A stretch of DNA of 5,743 nucleotides from an uncultured Ruminococcus sp. (GTDB lineage Bacteria; Bacillota; Clostridia; Oscillospirales; Ruminococcaceae). The notes under the pieces are model-generated. The model was not told the origin of the DNA. It searched no databases and saw nothing but the letters and a program-made list of their open reading frames with translations. Within the stretch, counting starts at the first letter, position 1. Each line of letters starts with the position of its first letter. This document shows, in pieces, positions 1 through 5,743 of the stretch. The position numbers were made by a program, and so were the translations under genes. The stretch covers positions 1 through 5,743 of the forward strand of contig CAMHUJ010000131.1 of the NCBI GenBank assembly GCA_946188175.1. Direction: 5' to 3'.

Positions 1-292
1 TAAAGCGGTTTGCTTCGGGCGTGCAGCGATAGCTGTGAAGACAGCTGCACATTTCGCGCAGCGCTGTCTGCGGTACGGGAATTCTGTGCGCATCGTAATT
101 GTATGCCGTATGCTGATGCCGGTTGAGAATGTCGATCCAGCTGTTGCGCAGGGCATATTTATCATGTCCGCACATCCAGTGTACGACAAAATACAGGTCA
201 TCCTCAGATTCTGCGCCGCCTGCCGGAACGGTAATGCATCTGCCGGTCGCTTTTTCGGTGATCTTCGCTTCGATATACAGATCAAGTCCCAT
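1..292 (-). CDS. Unrecognised protein, copy A of a tandem pair (3' end cut off by window edge)
   Basis: The first 97 residues are visible; the rest lies left of the window. The start is the ATG at 290-292, preceded by AAAGGAG at 299-305 with a 6-base spacer. The protein begins MGLDLYIEAKITEK and is a paralogue of the next gene upstream (313-960). The two align without gaps, with about 72 of 97 residues identical. Differences cluster at residues 36-45 (VVHWMCGHDK here) and 65-70. Shared features are C19, a tryptophan/asparagine-rich NSWIDILNRH stretch at residues 50-59, and a cysteine-rich segment (C82, C84, C90). No signal peptide or membrane segment is visible in this part. I do not recognise the family and assign no function. 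Reading frame, ribosome site and homology to an intact neighbour make it a real gene; whether it is intact downstream cannot be seen. Confidence 0.85.
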   Translation of the reverse strand, partial: MGLDLYIEAKITEKATGRCITVPAGGAESEDDLYFVVHWMCGHDKYALRNSWIDILNRHQHTAYNYDAHRIPVPQTALREMCSCLHSYRCTPEANRF

Positions 293-305
293 CGGAGGCT
301 CCTTT
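1..305 (-). repeat. Tandem gene duplication, unit A (partial)
   Basis: Bases 1-292 match 669-960 with a constant offset of 668 and no indel. I counted about 52 mismatches in 292 positions (about 82% identity). The match continues through the ribosome site (299-305 against 967-973) and then fades. The repeat unit is therefore one Shine-Dalgarno site plus one coding sequence, 668 bases long. Mismatches are concentrated at 83-101 and 159-198; the remainder is about 92% identical. Confidence 0.95.
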
Positions 306-312
306 CTGTGCT

Positions 313-960
313 TTATGATGCGGAGAACCGCAGCCGGAATGTCCATTCATACGCCTGCGGATTCTCGCGGAAAGCACGGCGGTCGTCCGGTGCGGTGATA
401 AAATCGTCGGGGAAAATCTGTTCACCCTCGCCGATGCCGTCACCTGTCCATGCTTTCAGGGAAATATACCGGTTTTCATAGTGGATGCGTTCCAGCAGCT
501 CGATCAGGTCATACAGCAGATCTGCCGCACTGCCGTAATTTTCTTCCCAATTCTGCATGTCCCAGAATATTTTGTTGCGGGTATGTGCGTTCGGAATGGT
601 GTAGGCTCTGCCGGTCTCTTGTTCCCGCGTGGCGGCATCCCAGAAGCCGCATGTCATGATATCCGGAGAAAAGCGGTTTGCTTCGGGCGTGCAGCAATAG
701 CTGTAGAGACAGCTGCACATTTCGCGCAGCGCTGTCTGCGGTACGGGAATGACGGTTTCGCTGTAAGGATATGCCGTATGCAGATGCCGGTTGAGTATGT
801 CGATCCAGCTGTTGCGCAGGGGATATATGCCGCTGATCCAGATGCGGAGGCAGGCAAAATATAGTGCATCCTCAGATTCCGTACCGTCTGCCGGAACGGT
901 GATGCATCTGCCCGTCGCTTTCTCGGTGATCTTCGCTTCGATATACAGTTCAGGACTCAT
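313..960 (-). CDS. Unrecognised 215-residue protein, copy B of a tandem pair (complete)
   Basis: The start ATG (958-960) is preceded by AAAGGAG at 967-973 with a 6-base spacer, the same arrangement as copy A, and the stop is TAA. It starts 18 bases after ygiQ ends, and copy A starts 20 bases after this gene ends, so co-transcription is likely. The product looks soluble: no signal peptide or membrane helix. The N-terminal half shares with copy A a lysine/threonine-rich start (ITEKATGR), the NSWIDILNRH stretch and a cysteine cluster (C82, C84, C89, C90; also C19, C37, C104). Residues 143-162 look like an amphipathic helix (SAADLLYDLIELLERIHYEN). The C-terminal half is rich in aromatic and acidic residues (KAWTGDGIGEGE, DDFITAPDD). 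I recognise no catalytic motif. Duplication with local divergence would fit a specificity or recognition protein, such as an immunity- or phage-related one, but that is speculation. Confidence 0.88.
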   Translation of the reverse strand: MSPELYIEAKITEKATGRCITVPADGTESEDALYFACLRIWISGIYPLRNSWIDILNRHLHTAYPYSETVIPVPQTALREMCSCLYSYCCTPEANRFSPDIMTCGFWDAATREQETGRAYTIPNAHTRNKIFWDMQNWEENYGSAADLLYDLIELLERIHYENRYISLKAWTGDGIGEGEQIFPDDFITAPDDRRAFRENPQAYEWTFRLRFSAS

Positions 961-973
961 ATGCGTCTCCTTT
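669..973 (-). repeat. Tandem gene duplication, unit B (matching part)
   Basis: This is the partner of the repeat at 1-305, offset by 668 bases in direct orientation. The divergent blocks fall at 751-769 and 827-866. The rest of this copy (313-668) has its counterpart beyond the left edge of the window. Confidence 0.95.
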
Positions 974-978
974 GCGGC

Positions 979-2910
979 TTATCTGCGTTTGCCGCGCGGC
1001 TTCTGTGACGGTTTGCCCGACTGTCTGCCGTGCGGGTTCTGCTGCACCGGTTTCTTTCCGGCATTCCGGCTCTGCTGCGGATTCTGTTTCCTGCCGCCGG
1101 ACTGCTGCGGTGTATTCGGCGCTGCCGGTACGAGACAGTGCGGTCCGCTGCCGATGAGGTCGCGTCTGCCAGCCTTCATCAGTGCAGACCGGATCAGCGC
1201 ATAATTCTCGGGCTTGAAATATTGCAGCATGGCGCGCTGCTCCGCCTTTTCCTTCGGCGAGCGCGGTACATAGACCGGCTGCATCGTGTAGGGATCGAGC
1301 CCCGTATGGAACATGCAGGTCGAGATCGTGCCGGGGGTCGGGTAGAAATCCTGCACCTGCTCGGGGTGGATGCCCTCCTCCTTGAGGAAGCATGCGAGCG
1401 CGATTGCATCCTTGATCGTGCTGCCGGGGTGACTGCTCATCAGGTAGGGGACGAGATACTGCTCCTTGCCCATGGATTTTGTCAGCTCATAAAACCGTTT
1501 CTGGAACGCCTTATATGCTTCGATATGCGGCTTGCCCATTTTATCGAGCACCGCATTCGAGCAGTGCTCCGGCGCGACCTTGAGCTGTCCGGAGACATGA
1601 TACCGCACGAGCTCACGGAAGAATTCGTCGTCCTTGTCGCACATCAGATAGTCATAGCGGATGCCGGAGCGGATGAACACGCGCTTGATCTTCGGCAGCG
1701 CACGCAGCTTCCGCAGCAGGCGCAGATACTCCTGATGATCGACGGTCAGATTTTTGCATGGCTCGGGGGCGAGACATTTTCTGCCCTTGCAGAGCCCGTA
1801 TTGCAGCTGCTTTTCGCAGGACGGATGCCGGAAATTCGCCGTCGGACCGCCGACATCATGCAGATAGCCCTTGAAATCGGGCAGAGTCGTCAGATATTTT
1901 GCCTCGGCAATGACGGATTCCTCCGAGCGCGTGGTCATGCGTCTGCCCTGATGCAGCGCAATCGAGCAGAAATTGCAGAAGCCGAAGCATCCGCGGTTAT
2001 GCGTGATCGAGAAGCGGACCTCCTTGATCGCCGGAACGCCGCCCTCGGACTCATACATCGGGTGATAGGTGCGCATGAACGGCAGCGTATAGATCGCGTC
2101 GAACTCCTGCTGCGTCAGCGAGATCGCAGGCGGATTCTGCACGAGCATTTTTTTGCCGTGGCGCTGGATGATGCGCTTGCCGTAGACCTCGTCCTGCTGA
2201 TCGTACTGGATGCGGCAGGCTTTGGCGTATGCCTCTTTGCTGTCACGCACCTGTTCATACGAGGGACATTCCGCGGAGCCGAACGGCGTATCCGCAGGGT
2301 CACAGAGATAGCATGTGCCGCGGACATCGCGGATCTCGCCGACAGGAACGCCGTCACGGAGCATGTCCGCCATTTCGATCATGCTGTGCTCGCCCATGCC
2401 GAAGCTGAGAATATCCGCACCGCTTTCCAGCAGCACGGACGGGTGTACCGCATCATCCCAGTAATCATAATGTGCAAAGCGGCGCAGCGAGGCTTCCAGT
2501 CCACCGATCAGAATCGGGATATCCTGCCCGTAAATTTGTCTGATCTTGCGGCAGTATACGATCACCGCTCTGTCGGGACGCCTGCCCGCTTTATTGCCCG
2601 GGGAATAGGCGTCGTCGGAGCGCTTTTTCTTTGCGGAGGTATAATGTGCGACCATGCTGTCGATATTGCCCGCGCTGACGAGAAATGCAAGGCGCGGGCT
2701 GCCGAAGCGTGTGAAATCGGTATCGGTTTTCCAGTCCGGCTGCGCGAGCATGGCGACCGAATAGCCGTGCGATTCGAGCAGACGGCAGATGATCGCCGCG
2801 CCGAAGCTCGGGTGATCGACATATGCATCGCCGCAGACATAGACAAAATCCGGCTGCTCAATGCCGCGTTCCCGCAGCTCCTCCATTGTTACCGGCAGAA
2901 ATCCGGTCAT
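979..2910 (-). CDS. ygiQ: YgiQ-family radical SAM protein (UPF0313)
   Basis: This is a 643-residue member of the YgiQ family of radical S-adenosylmethionine proteins, whose reaction and substrate are not established. The N-terminal domain has the family signatures GDAYVDHPSFG (27-37), AQPDW (56-60) and GGLEASLRRFAHYDYWD (136-152). The radical SAM core follows, with HNRGCFGFCNFC at 304-315; C308, C312 and C315 form the CX3CX2C motif that binds the 4Fe-4S cluster. Further hallmarks are HDVGGPTANFR (351-361), RSGIRYDYL (414-422), LKVAPEH (443-449) and DFYPTPGTISTCMFH (521-535). Four more cysteines (365, 374, 379, 385) could bind a second cluster, which is inference. Residues 606-643 form a low-complexity tail with 12 Lys/Arg and no acidic residue, probably disordered. 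The ATG start is preceded by GAGGTGA (2915-2921), and the N-terminus matches the family's usual start. It is cytoplasmic, follows a 104-base leader, and lies 18 bases before the tandem pair. Confidence 0.96.
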   Translation of the reverse strand: MTGFLPVTMEELRERGIEQPDFVYVCGDAYVDHPSFGAAIICRLLESHGYSVAMLAQPDWKTDTDFTRFGSPRLAFLVSAGNIDSMVAHYTSAKKKRSDDAYSPGNKAGRRPDRAVIVYCRKIRQIYGQDIPILIGGLEASLRRFAHYDYWDDAVHPSVLLESGADILSFGMGEHSMIEMADMLRDGVPVGEIRDVRGTCYLCDPADTPFGSAECPSYEQVRDSKEAYAKACRIQYDQQDEVYGKRIIQRHGKKMLVQNPPAISLTQQEFDAIYTLPFMRTYHPMYESEGGVPAIKEVRFSITHNRGCFGFCNFCSIALHQGRRMTTRSEESVIAEAKYLTTLPDFKGYLHDVGGPTANFRHPSCEKQLQYGLCKGRKCLAPEPCKNLTVDHQEYLRLLRKLRALPKIKRVFIRSGIRYDYLMCDKDDEFFRELVRYHVSGQLKVAPEHCSNAVLDKMGKPHIEAYKAFQKRFYELTKSMGKEQYLVPYLMSSHPGSTIKDAIALACFLKEEGIHPEQVQDFYPTPGTISTCMFHTGLDPYTMQPVYVPRSPKEKAEQRAMLQYFKPENYALIRSALMKAGRRDLIGSGPHCLVPAAPNTPQQSGGRKQNPQQSRNAGKKPVQQNPHGRQSGKPSQKPRGKRR

Positions 2911-2914
2911 GCGA

Positions 2915-2921
2915 TCACCTC
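2915..2921 (-). promoter_or_regulatory. Ribosome binding site of ygiQ
   Basis: GAGGTGA lies 4 bases before the ygiQ ATG at 2908-2910, somewhat close but within the workable range. It supports this start, together with the family-like N-terminus MTGFLPVT. Confidence 0.7.
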
Positions 2922-2955
2922 ATTTCTCATGGATTTGTTATTCTCATTGATGAAA

Positions 2956-2982
2956 CCGCTCCTGCGGTCGGGCAGGATGCGG
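2956..2982 (-). promoter_or_regulatory. Hairpin in the ygiQ leader
   Basis: On the minus-strand RNA the arms CCGC-A-TCCTGC and GCAGGA-GCGG pair over 10 base pairs, mostly G-C, with one bulged A and a 6-base loop. Only three T residues follow the stem, so it is a poor intrinsic terminator. It may instead be a leader structure, RNA processing site or weak attenuator. The hairpin sits between the stop of the upstream gene (3015) and the start of ygiQ (2910). The 3' arm contains AGGAG, which the fold would partly hide. The pairing is seen directly; any role is inferred. Confidence 0.5.
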
Positions 2983-3014
2983 CATATCCGTTGATGCATC
3001 TGAAACGGCTGCAT

Positions 3015-3527
3015 TCACCAGAGATCATTTTTGCTCTTATACGGCTGCAAATCATCGTAATGGAACCATACATCACAATGCCAGGGATTATCTTCAGATC
3101 CCGGCATATCGAAGATAAGTGAAAAACTGCCGCCGGCCTTTAATTTGTTGCGAGGCTCAATGGAAGCGACCCCGAAATCCAGCTCGAACATGGTATATTC
3201 CTTCTTAAGCAGCCACGCATTGGGCAGGTCATGCTTGCTCATCCAGTCGTATGCCCTTTGGATACATTCATCCAGATGCTCCAGCACATCAATCATACGG
3301 TTCGCTGTTTCGTCAGAAATCTTATTGTCAGGGGTGTGAACGGAAACTTCGACAGAATCGGGTGTGCCATTCGCAAATGCTTCGTCTTCATCAGCGGATG
3401 TGCCGGTCGTAAAAAGAATGCAGTACGCATAGGGAAATCCGTTGTCGAGCTTGCGGAACGCCAGCTTGGAAAAGTCCCTTTTTTTCAGAATGTCGATGAG
3501 TTCATCACGGAAATATTCAATACTCAC
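3015..3527 (-). CDS. Unrecognised 170-residue cytoplasmic protein
   Basis: The preferred start is the GTG at 3525-3527, because AAAGGAG at 3536-3542 sits 8 bases before it. A farther GTG at 3552-3554 would put the ribosome site inside the gene and add nine residues (MLLLKGAKA) with no good site of their own. The stop is TGA. With the preferred start, an N-terminal helix (YFRDELIDILKKRDFSKLAF, residues 5-24) is followed by a central helix (about 72-99) and a strand-rich C-terminal half with aromatic residues (FELDFG, GGSFSLIF, NPWHCDVWFHYDD). There is no signal peptide or membrane segment, and I recognise no family or catalytic motif. Sampled rows have about 43-50% GC against about 62% in ygiQ, which hints at a different history. 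It lies 44 bases after kptA and 104 bases before ygiQ. Confidence 0.82.
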   Translation of the reverse strand: MSIEYFRDELIDILKKRDFSKLAFRKLDNGFPYAYCILFTTGTSADEDEAFANGTPDSVEVSVHTPDNKISDETANRMIDVLEHLDECIQRAYDWMSKHDLPNAWLLKKEYTMFELDFGVASIEPRNKLKAGGSFSLIFDMPGSEDNPWHCDVWFHYDDLQPYKSKNDLW

Positions 3528-3535
3528 TGCTTTGG

Positions 3536-3542
3536 CTCCTTT
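3536..3542 (-). promoter_or_regulatory. Ribosome binding site that fixes the start of the 170-residue gene
   Basis: A perfect AAAGGAG ends 8 bases before the GTG at 3525-3527. The same core precedes both tandem-pair genes, so it is the normal site in this genome. It argues for the GTG at 3527 over the GTG at 3554. Confidence 0.75.
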
Positions 3543-3571
3543 CAGCAGCAGCACAATACGGAAAAGGCGGT

Positions 3572-4132
3572 TCAGAGCTCCGGCGTGACGCTGATATATC
3601 TGATCGGAACGGAACCGGTCAGCCAGACGCCGTTTTCGGCGCGGTAGAATAGGAAGCCGTCTGCGTGCATGCGCTTGGTATCAATTTGCAGAATGACGGG
3701 TTTGCCGTGCCGGATGCCGACCTTTTTTGCGGTTTCAATATCCGGCGAAAGGTGGACATACTGCCGTGACATCGGCTTCAAACCCTCCTGCATGATGCTG
3801 TCGAGAAAGCGGCTTGCAGTGCCGTGCCAGAGAGATTCCGGCGGCTCGACCGGCTTGAATTCCAGATCAACCGCGACTGAATGTCCCTGATTTGCACGTA
3901 TTTTCGTATGATCTGCATTGAATGCATAGCGCTGCTTCGCATCCGTGCGGACGATCTCCTCGAGCAGCGCCTGATCGGTCGGACAGCCTGCTGCTTGCAT
4001 GCCTTTCAGCAGCGCGGCAACATCCGCCCAGCCGTGCGCATCGAGCGTGATGCCTGCCGCGTCGGGCTGATGCCGCAGCACCAGACTGATGAATTTGCTT
4101 GTGTGTGTCTTTTGCTTTTCTGTGTATTTCAT
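3572..4132 (-). CDS. kptA: RNA 2'-phosphotransferase (Tpt1/KptA family)
   Basis: The family removes an internal RNA 2'-phosphate by transferring it to NAD+, giving ADP-ribose 1'',2''-cyclic phosphate and nicotinamide. In eukaryotes this completes tRNA splicing; the natural bacterial substrate is unclear. The 186 residues match the family's usual length and show its signatures. The N-terminal winged-helix part has KFISLVLRHQP (13-23), carrying the catalytic R20-H21 pair, then GITLDAHGWADV (27-38). The ADP-ribosyltransferase-like half has IRANQGHS (78-85) with R79, LWHGT (101-105), YVHLS (125-129), VGIRHGKPVIL (138-148) with the probable fourth catalytic residue R141, and NGVWLTGSVPIRY (167-179). 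All key residues appear present, so the enzyme should be active. The ATG is preceded by AGAGGA (4140-4145) with a 7-base spacer. It follows ftsK by 47 bases, with no clear terminator between them. Cytoplasmic. Confidence 0.95.
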   Translation of the reverse strand: MKYTEKQKTHTSKFISLVLRHQPDAAGITLDAHGWADVAALLKGMQAAGCPTDQALLEEIVRTDAKQRYAFNADHTKIRANQGHSVAVDLEFKPVEPPESLWHGTASRFLDSIMQEGLKPMSRQYVHLSPDIETAKKVGIRHGKPVILQIDTKRMHADGFLFYRAENGVWLTGSVPIRYISVTPEL

Positions 4133-4179
4133 TTTTATGTCCTCTGTATTATGTAAAAAGTAAAATGCGTAAAACGGAT

Positions 4180-5743
4180 TTATTCAACCTTATTGCCGTT
4201 CGAGGCGAGGCGGAGCTTCCATTCGGTGAGCTCCTGCGGGGTCATGAGCACCTTGCGCGGCTTTGCGCCCTCGGAAGGTCCGATGATGCCCTTCTCCTCC
4301 ATTTCGTCCACGATGCGCGCTGCCTTTGCATAGCCGAGCTTTAAGCGCCGCTGGAGCGCGGTCGTCGAGAGCTGTCCTGCATCGACGGCAAGCTCTGCCG
4401 CTTTCAGCACGAGTGCATCGTCGCCGGTCAGCGCGCCGAGATCGTCGTCGCCGGATTTTTCACCCTTTGCCGTCGGAACAGCCTGCTCCACGGCATCCAT
4501 AATTTCTGCATCATACTCCGATGCGCCGTTCGATTTCAGGAACGATGCGACTGCCTCGACCTCGCCGTCCGAGACAAAGCAGCCCTGCACGCGCTTCGGC
4601 TCGCGCCAGCCGTTCGGATAAAACAACAGGTCGCCGTTGCCGAGCAGCGTCTCCGCGCCGGTCGTATCGAGAATGGTACGCGAATCGACCGCGGATTTCA
4701 CGCTCATGCCGATGCGGCTCGGGACATTCGATTTGATCAGACCCGTGATGACATCAACGGTCGGGCGCTGTGTTGCGATAATCAGATGAATACCGGCGGC
4801 ACGCGCCTTCTGTGCGATACGGATGACAGAGGATTCGACCTCCTTGCCGCAGGTCATCATCAGGTCGGCGAACTCGTCGATGATAATGACGATCTGGGGG
4901 AGCGTTTTCAGCTCGGGATGCTTCTCCGCGACGGCGTTGTAGCCTTTCAGGTCACGGACACCGTGCTCGGCGCAGAGCATATAGCGGCGCTCCATTTCGA
5001 GTACTGCCCAGTTCAGCGCACCGGCTGCCTTCTGCGGCTGCGTTACGACCGGAATCAGCAGATGCGGGATACCGTCATAGGGCTGGAATTCGACGACCTT
5101 CGGGTCGATCAGAATCAGGCGCACCTCATCGGGCGTTGCGTGATAGAGAATGCTCATGATGATCGAATTCGTGCAGACGGACTTACCGGAGCCCGTGGTT
5201 CCGGCGATGATCATATGCGGCATCTTGGCAATATCGCCGAGAATGACATGACCGTCGATATCCTTGCCGACGGCGAAGGTCAGCTTGCTCTGTGACTCCT
5301 GAAACTCCGTTGTTTCGAGGATTTCGCGCAGCGAGACGGAATCCTTGTTGTTATTCGGCACCTCGACGCCGACCGCAGGCTTGCCCGGAATCGGTGCCTC
5401 GATACGGACGGATTTGCCGCCGAGATTCAAACCGATATCATCGGCAAGCGCGGTGATTTTTGCGATTTTTACACCGGCGGCAGGCTGAATCTCATAGCGC
5501 GTGACCGTCGGACCGCGGCGGATGCCCGTGATGCGTACCTGCACGCCGAAGCTCTGGAGCGTTTCGACAAGCAGCTTGCCTTTTTCGCGCAGCTCCAGCG
5601 ATTTATCCGCGTCATTGGCGGAGTTGTCCACATGATTGAGGAGTGAGATCGGCGGGGCGATATAGGGGATTTCGGGCTCCTCCTGATAGACGCCCTCGTC
5701 CTCCGGCGTTTCGTCCGCGTCATGCTCCGCTTCATCACCGCCG
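4180..5743 (-). CDS. ftsK: DNA translocase FtsK/SpoIIIE (5' end cut off by window edge)
   Basis: This hexameric ATP-driven motor pumps chromosomal DNA through the closing septum or into the forespore. The last 520 residues are visible, and the frame stays open to the right edge. A GTG at 5629-5631 lies inside the gene and is not its start. The visible part opens with an acidic linker (EAEHDADETPEDE) and the family motif YIAPPISLL, then the alpha/beta motor. Walker A is GTTGSGKS (5179-5202, visible residues 181-188) and Walker B is IVIIIDEFADL (visible residues 284-294), followed by ATQRP and RIGMSVKSAVDSRTILD. The C-terminal winged-helix gamma domain (about 441-502; LSTTALQRRLKLGYAKAARIVDEM) reads polarity sequences on the chromosome. 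The N-terminal membrane helices lie outside the window. The visible C-terminus is intact, ending in TAA. FtsK and SpoIIIE cannot be told apart from this part alone. Confidence 0.97.
   Translation of the reverse strand, partial: GGDEAEHDADETPEDEGVYQEEPEIPYIAPPISLLNHVDNSANDADKSLELREKGKLLVETLQSFGVQVRITGIRRGPTVTRYEIQPAAGVKIAKITALADDIGLNLGGKSVRIEAPIPGKPAVGVEVPNNNKDSVSLREILETTEFQESQSKLTFAVGKDIDGHVILGDIAKMPHMIIAGTTGSGKSVCTNSIIMSILYHATPDEVRLILIDPKVVEFQPYDGIPHLLIPVVTQPQKAAGALNWAVLEMERRYMLCAEHGVRDLKGYNAVAEKHPELKTLPQIVIIIDEFADLMMTCGKEVESSVIRIAQKARAAGIHLIIATQRPTVDVITGLIKSNVPSRIGMSVKSAVDSRTILDTTGAETLLGNGDLLFYPNGWREPKRVQGCFVSDGEVEAVASFLKSNGASEYDAEIMDAVEQAVPTAKGEKSGDDDLGALTGDDALVLKAAELAVDAGQLSTTALQRRLKLGYAKAARIVDEMEEKGIIGPSEGAKPRKVLMTPQELTEWKLRLASNGNKVE

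Noticed and set aside
35..481. A 148-codon plus-strand frame across the tandem pair
   Set aside because: It spans the end of one minus-strand gene and the start of the next, and a similar frame recurs in the duplicate copy only because the DNA is duplicated.
2956..2982. Intrinsic terminator between the 170-residue gene and ygiQ
   Set aside because: The stem is strong but is followed by only TTTC, not a T-tract, so it is listed as a leader hairpin instead.
1030..2994. A 654-codon open frame on the plus strand opposite ygiQ
   Set aside because: It is the antisense shadow of ygiQ, kept open by high-GC codon bias. Its product is an Arg/Ala/Leu/Ile-rich string with no recognisable domain, while the minus-strand frame has complete family motifs.
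3525..3554. GTG at 3554 as the start of the 170-residue gene
   Set aside because: The good AAAGGAG site lies inside this extension and is properly spaced for the GTG at 3527.
4146..4173. Possible promoter before kptA: TTTACG, 16-base spacer, TAATAC on the minus strand
   Set aside because: Both boxes match consensus poorly, and the transcript would start at or past the ribosome site at 4140-4145, leaving kptA without it.
4153..4175. Repeated GTAAAA-like words in the ftsK-kptA spacer
   Set aside because: They are short, AT-rich and irregularly spaced, with no sign of an operator or other structured repeat.
4786..5295. A 169-codon plus-strand frame opposite ftsK
   Set aside because: It lies wholly within the ftsK motor domain, including the Walker A region, and shows no domain of its own; it is a compositional shadow.
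5629..5631. GTG as the start of the FtsK protein
   Set aside because: The frame stays open upstream to the window edge and encodes the family's acidic linker and YIAPPISLL motif, so this codon is internal.

Overview
All six protein genes in this window lie on the minus strand, so it reads right to left. In transcription order they are: the 3'-terminal two-thirds of an FtsK/SpoIIIE DNA translocase (runs off the right edge); kptA, an RNA 2'-phosphotransferase; an unrecognised 170-residue protein; a YgiQ-family radical SAM protein; an unrecognised 215-residue protein; and a second, adjacent copy of that protein whose 3' end runs off the left edge. Gaps between genes are 47, 44, 104, 18 and 20 bases. 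No intrinsic terminator with a convincing T-tract was seen, so all six could be co-transcribed, although the 104-base gap before ygiQ looks like a separate leader.

The organism is probably a Gram-positive of the class Clostridia, perhaps an Oscillospiraceae/Ruminococcus-type gut bacterium. This is inferred from the strong AAAGGAG-type Shine-Dalgarno sites, the fairly high GC content (about 62% in sampled rows of ygiQ), and the style of the FtsK and YgiQ proteins. It rests on recognition only, not on a database search.

The right half (about 2911-5743) holds a housekeeping chromosome translocase, the NAD-dependent RNA repair-type enzyme KptA, and a small unknown gene with clearly lower GC. The middle (979-2910) is ygiQ, with its complete CX3CX2C cluster motif and a basic, probably disordered tail. 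The left end (1-960) is a tandem gene duplication. The two copies align without any gap over 292 coding bases at roughly 82% identity, but the differences concentrate in two short blocks where nearly every residue is changed. This mosaic pattern is the most unusual feature of the window. It suggests a multi-copy family under local diversification or gene conversion, possibly continuing past the left edge.

No functional link between these genes is evident from the sequence. There are no tRNA or rRNA genes, insertion sequences, CRISPR arrays or attachment sites that I can support. The window is gene-dense, and no stretch over 300 bases lacks a gene.
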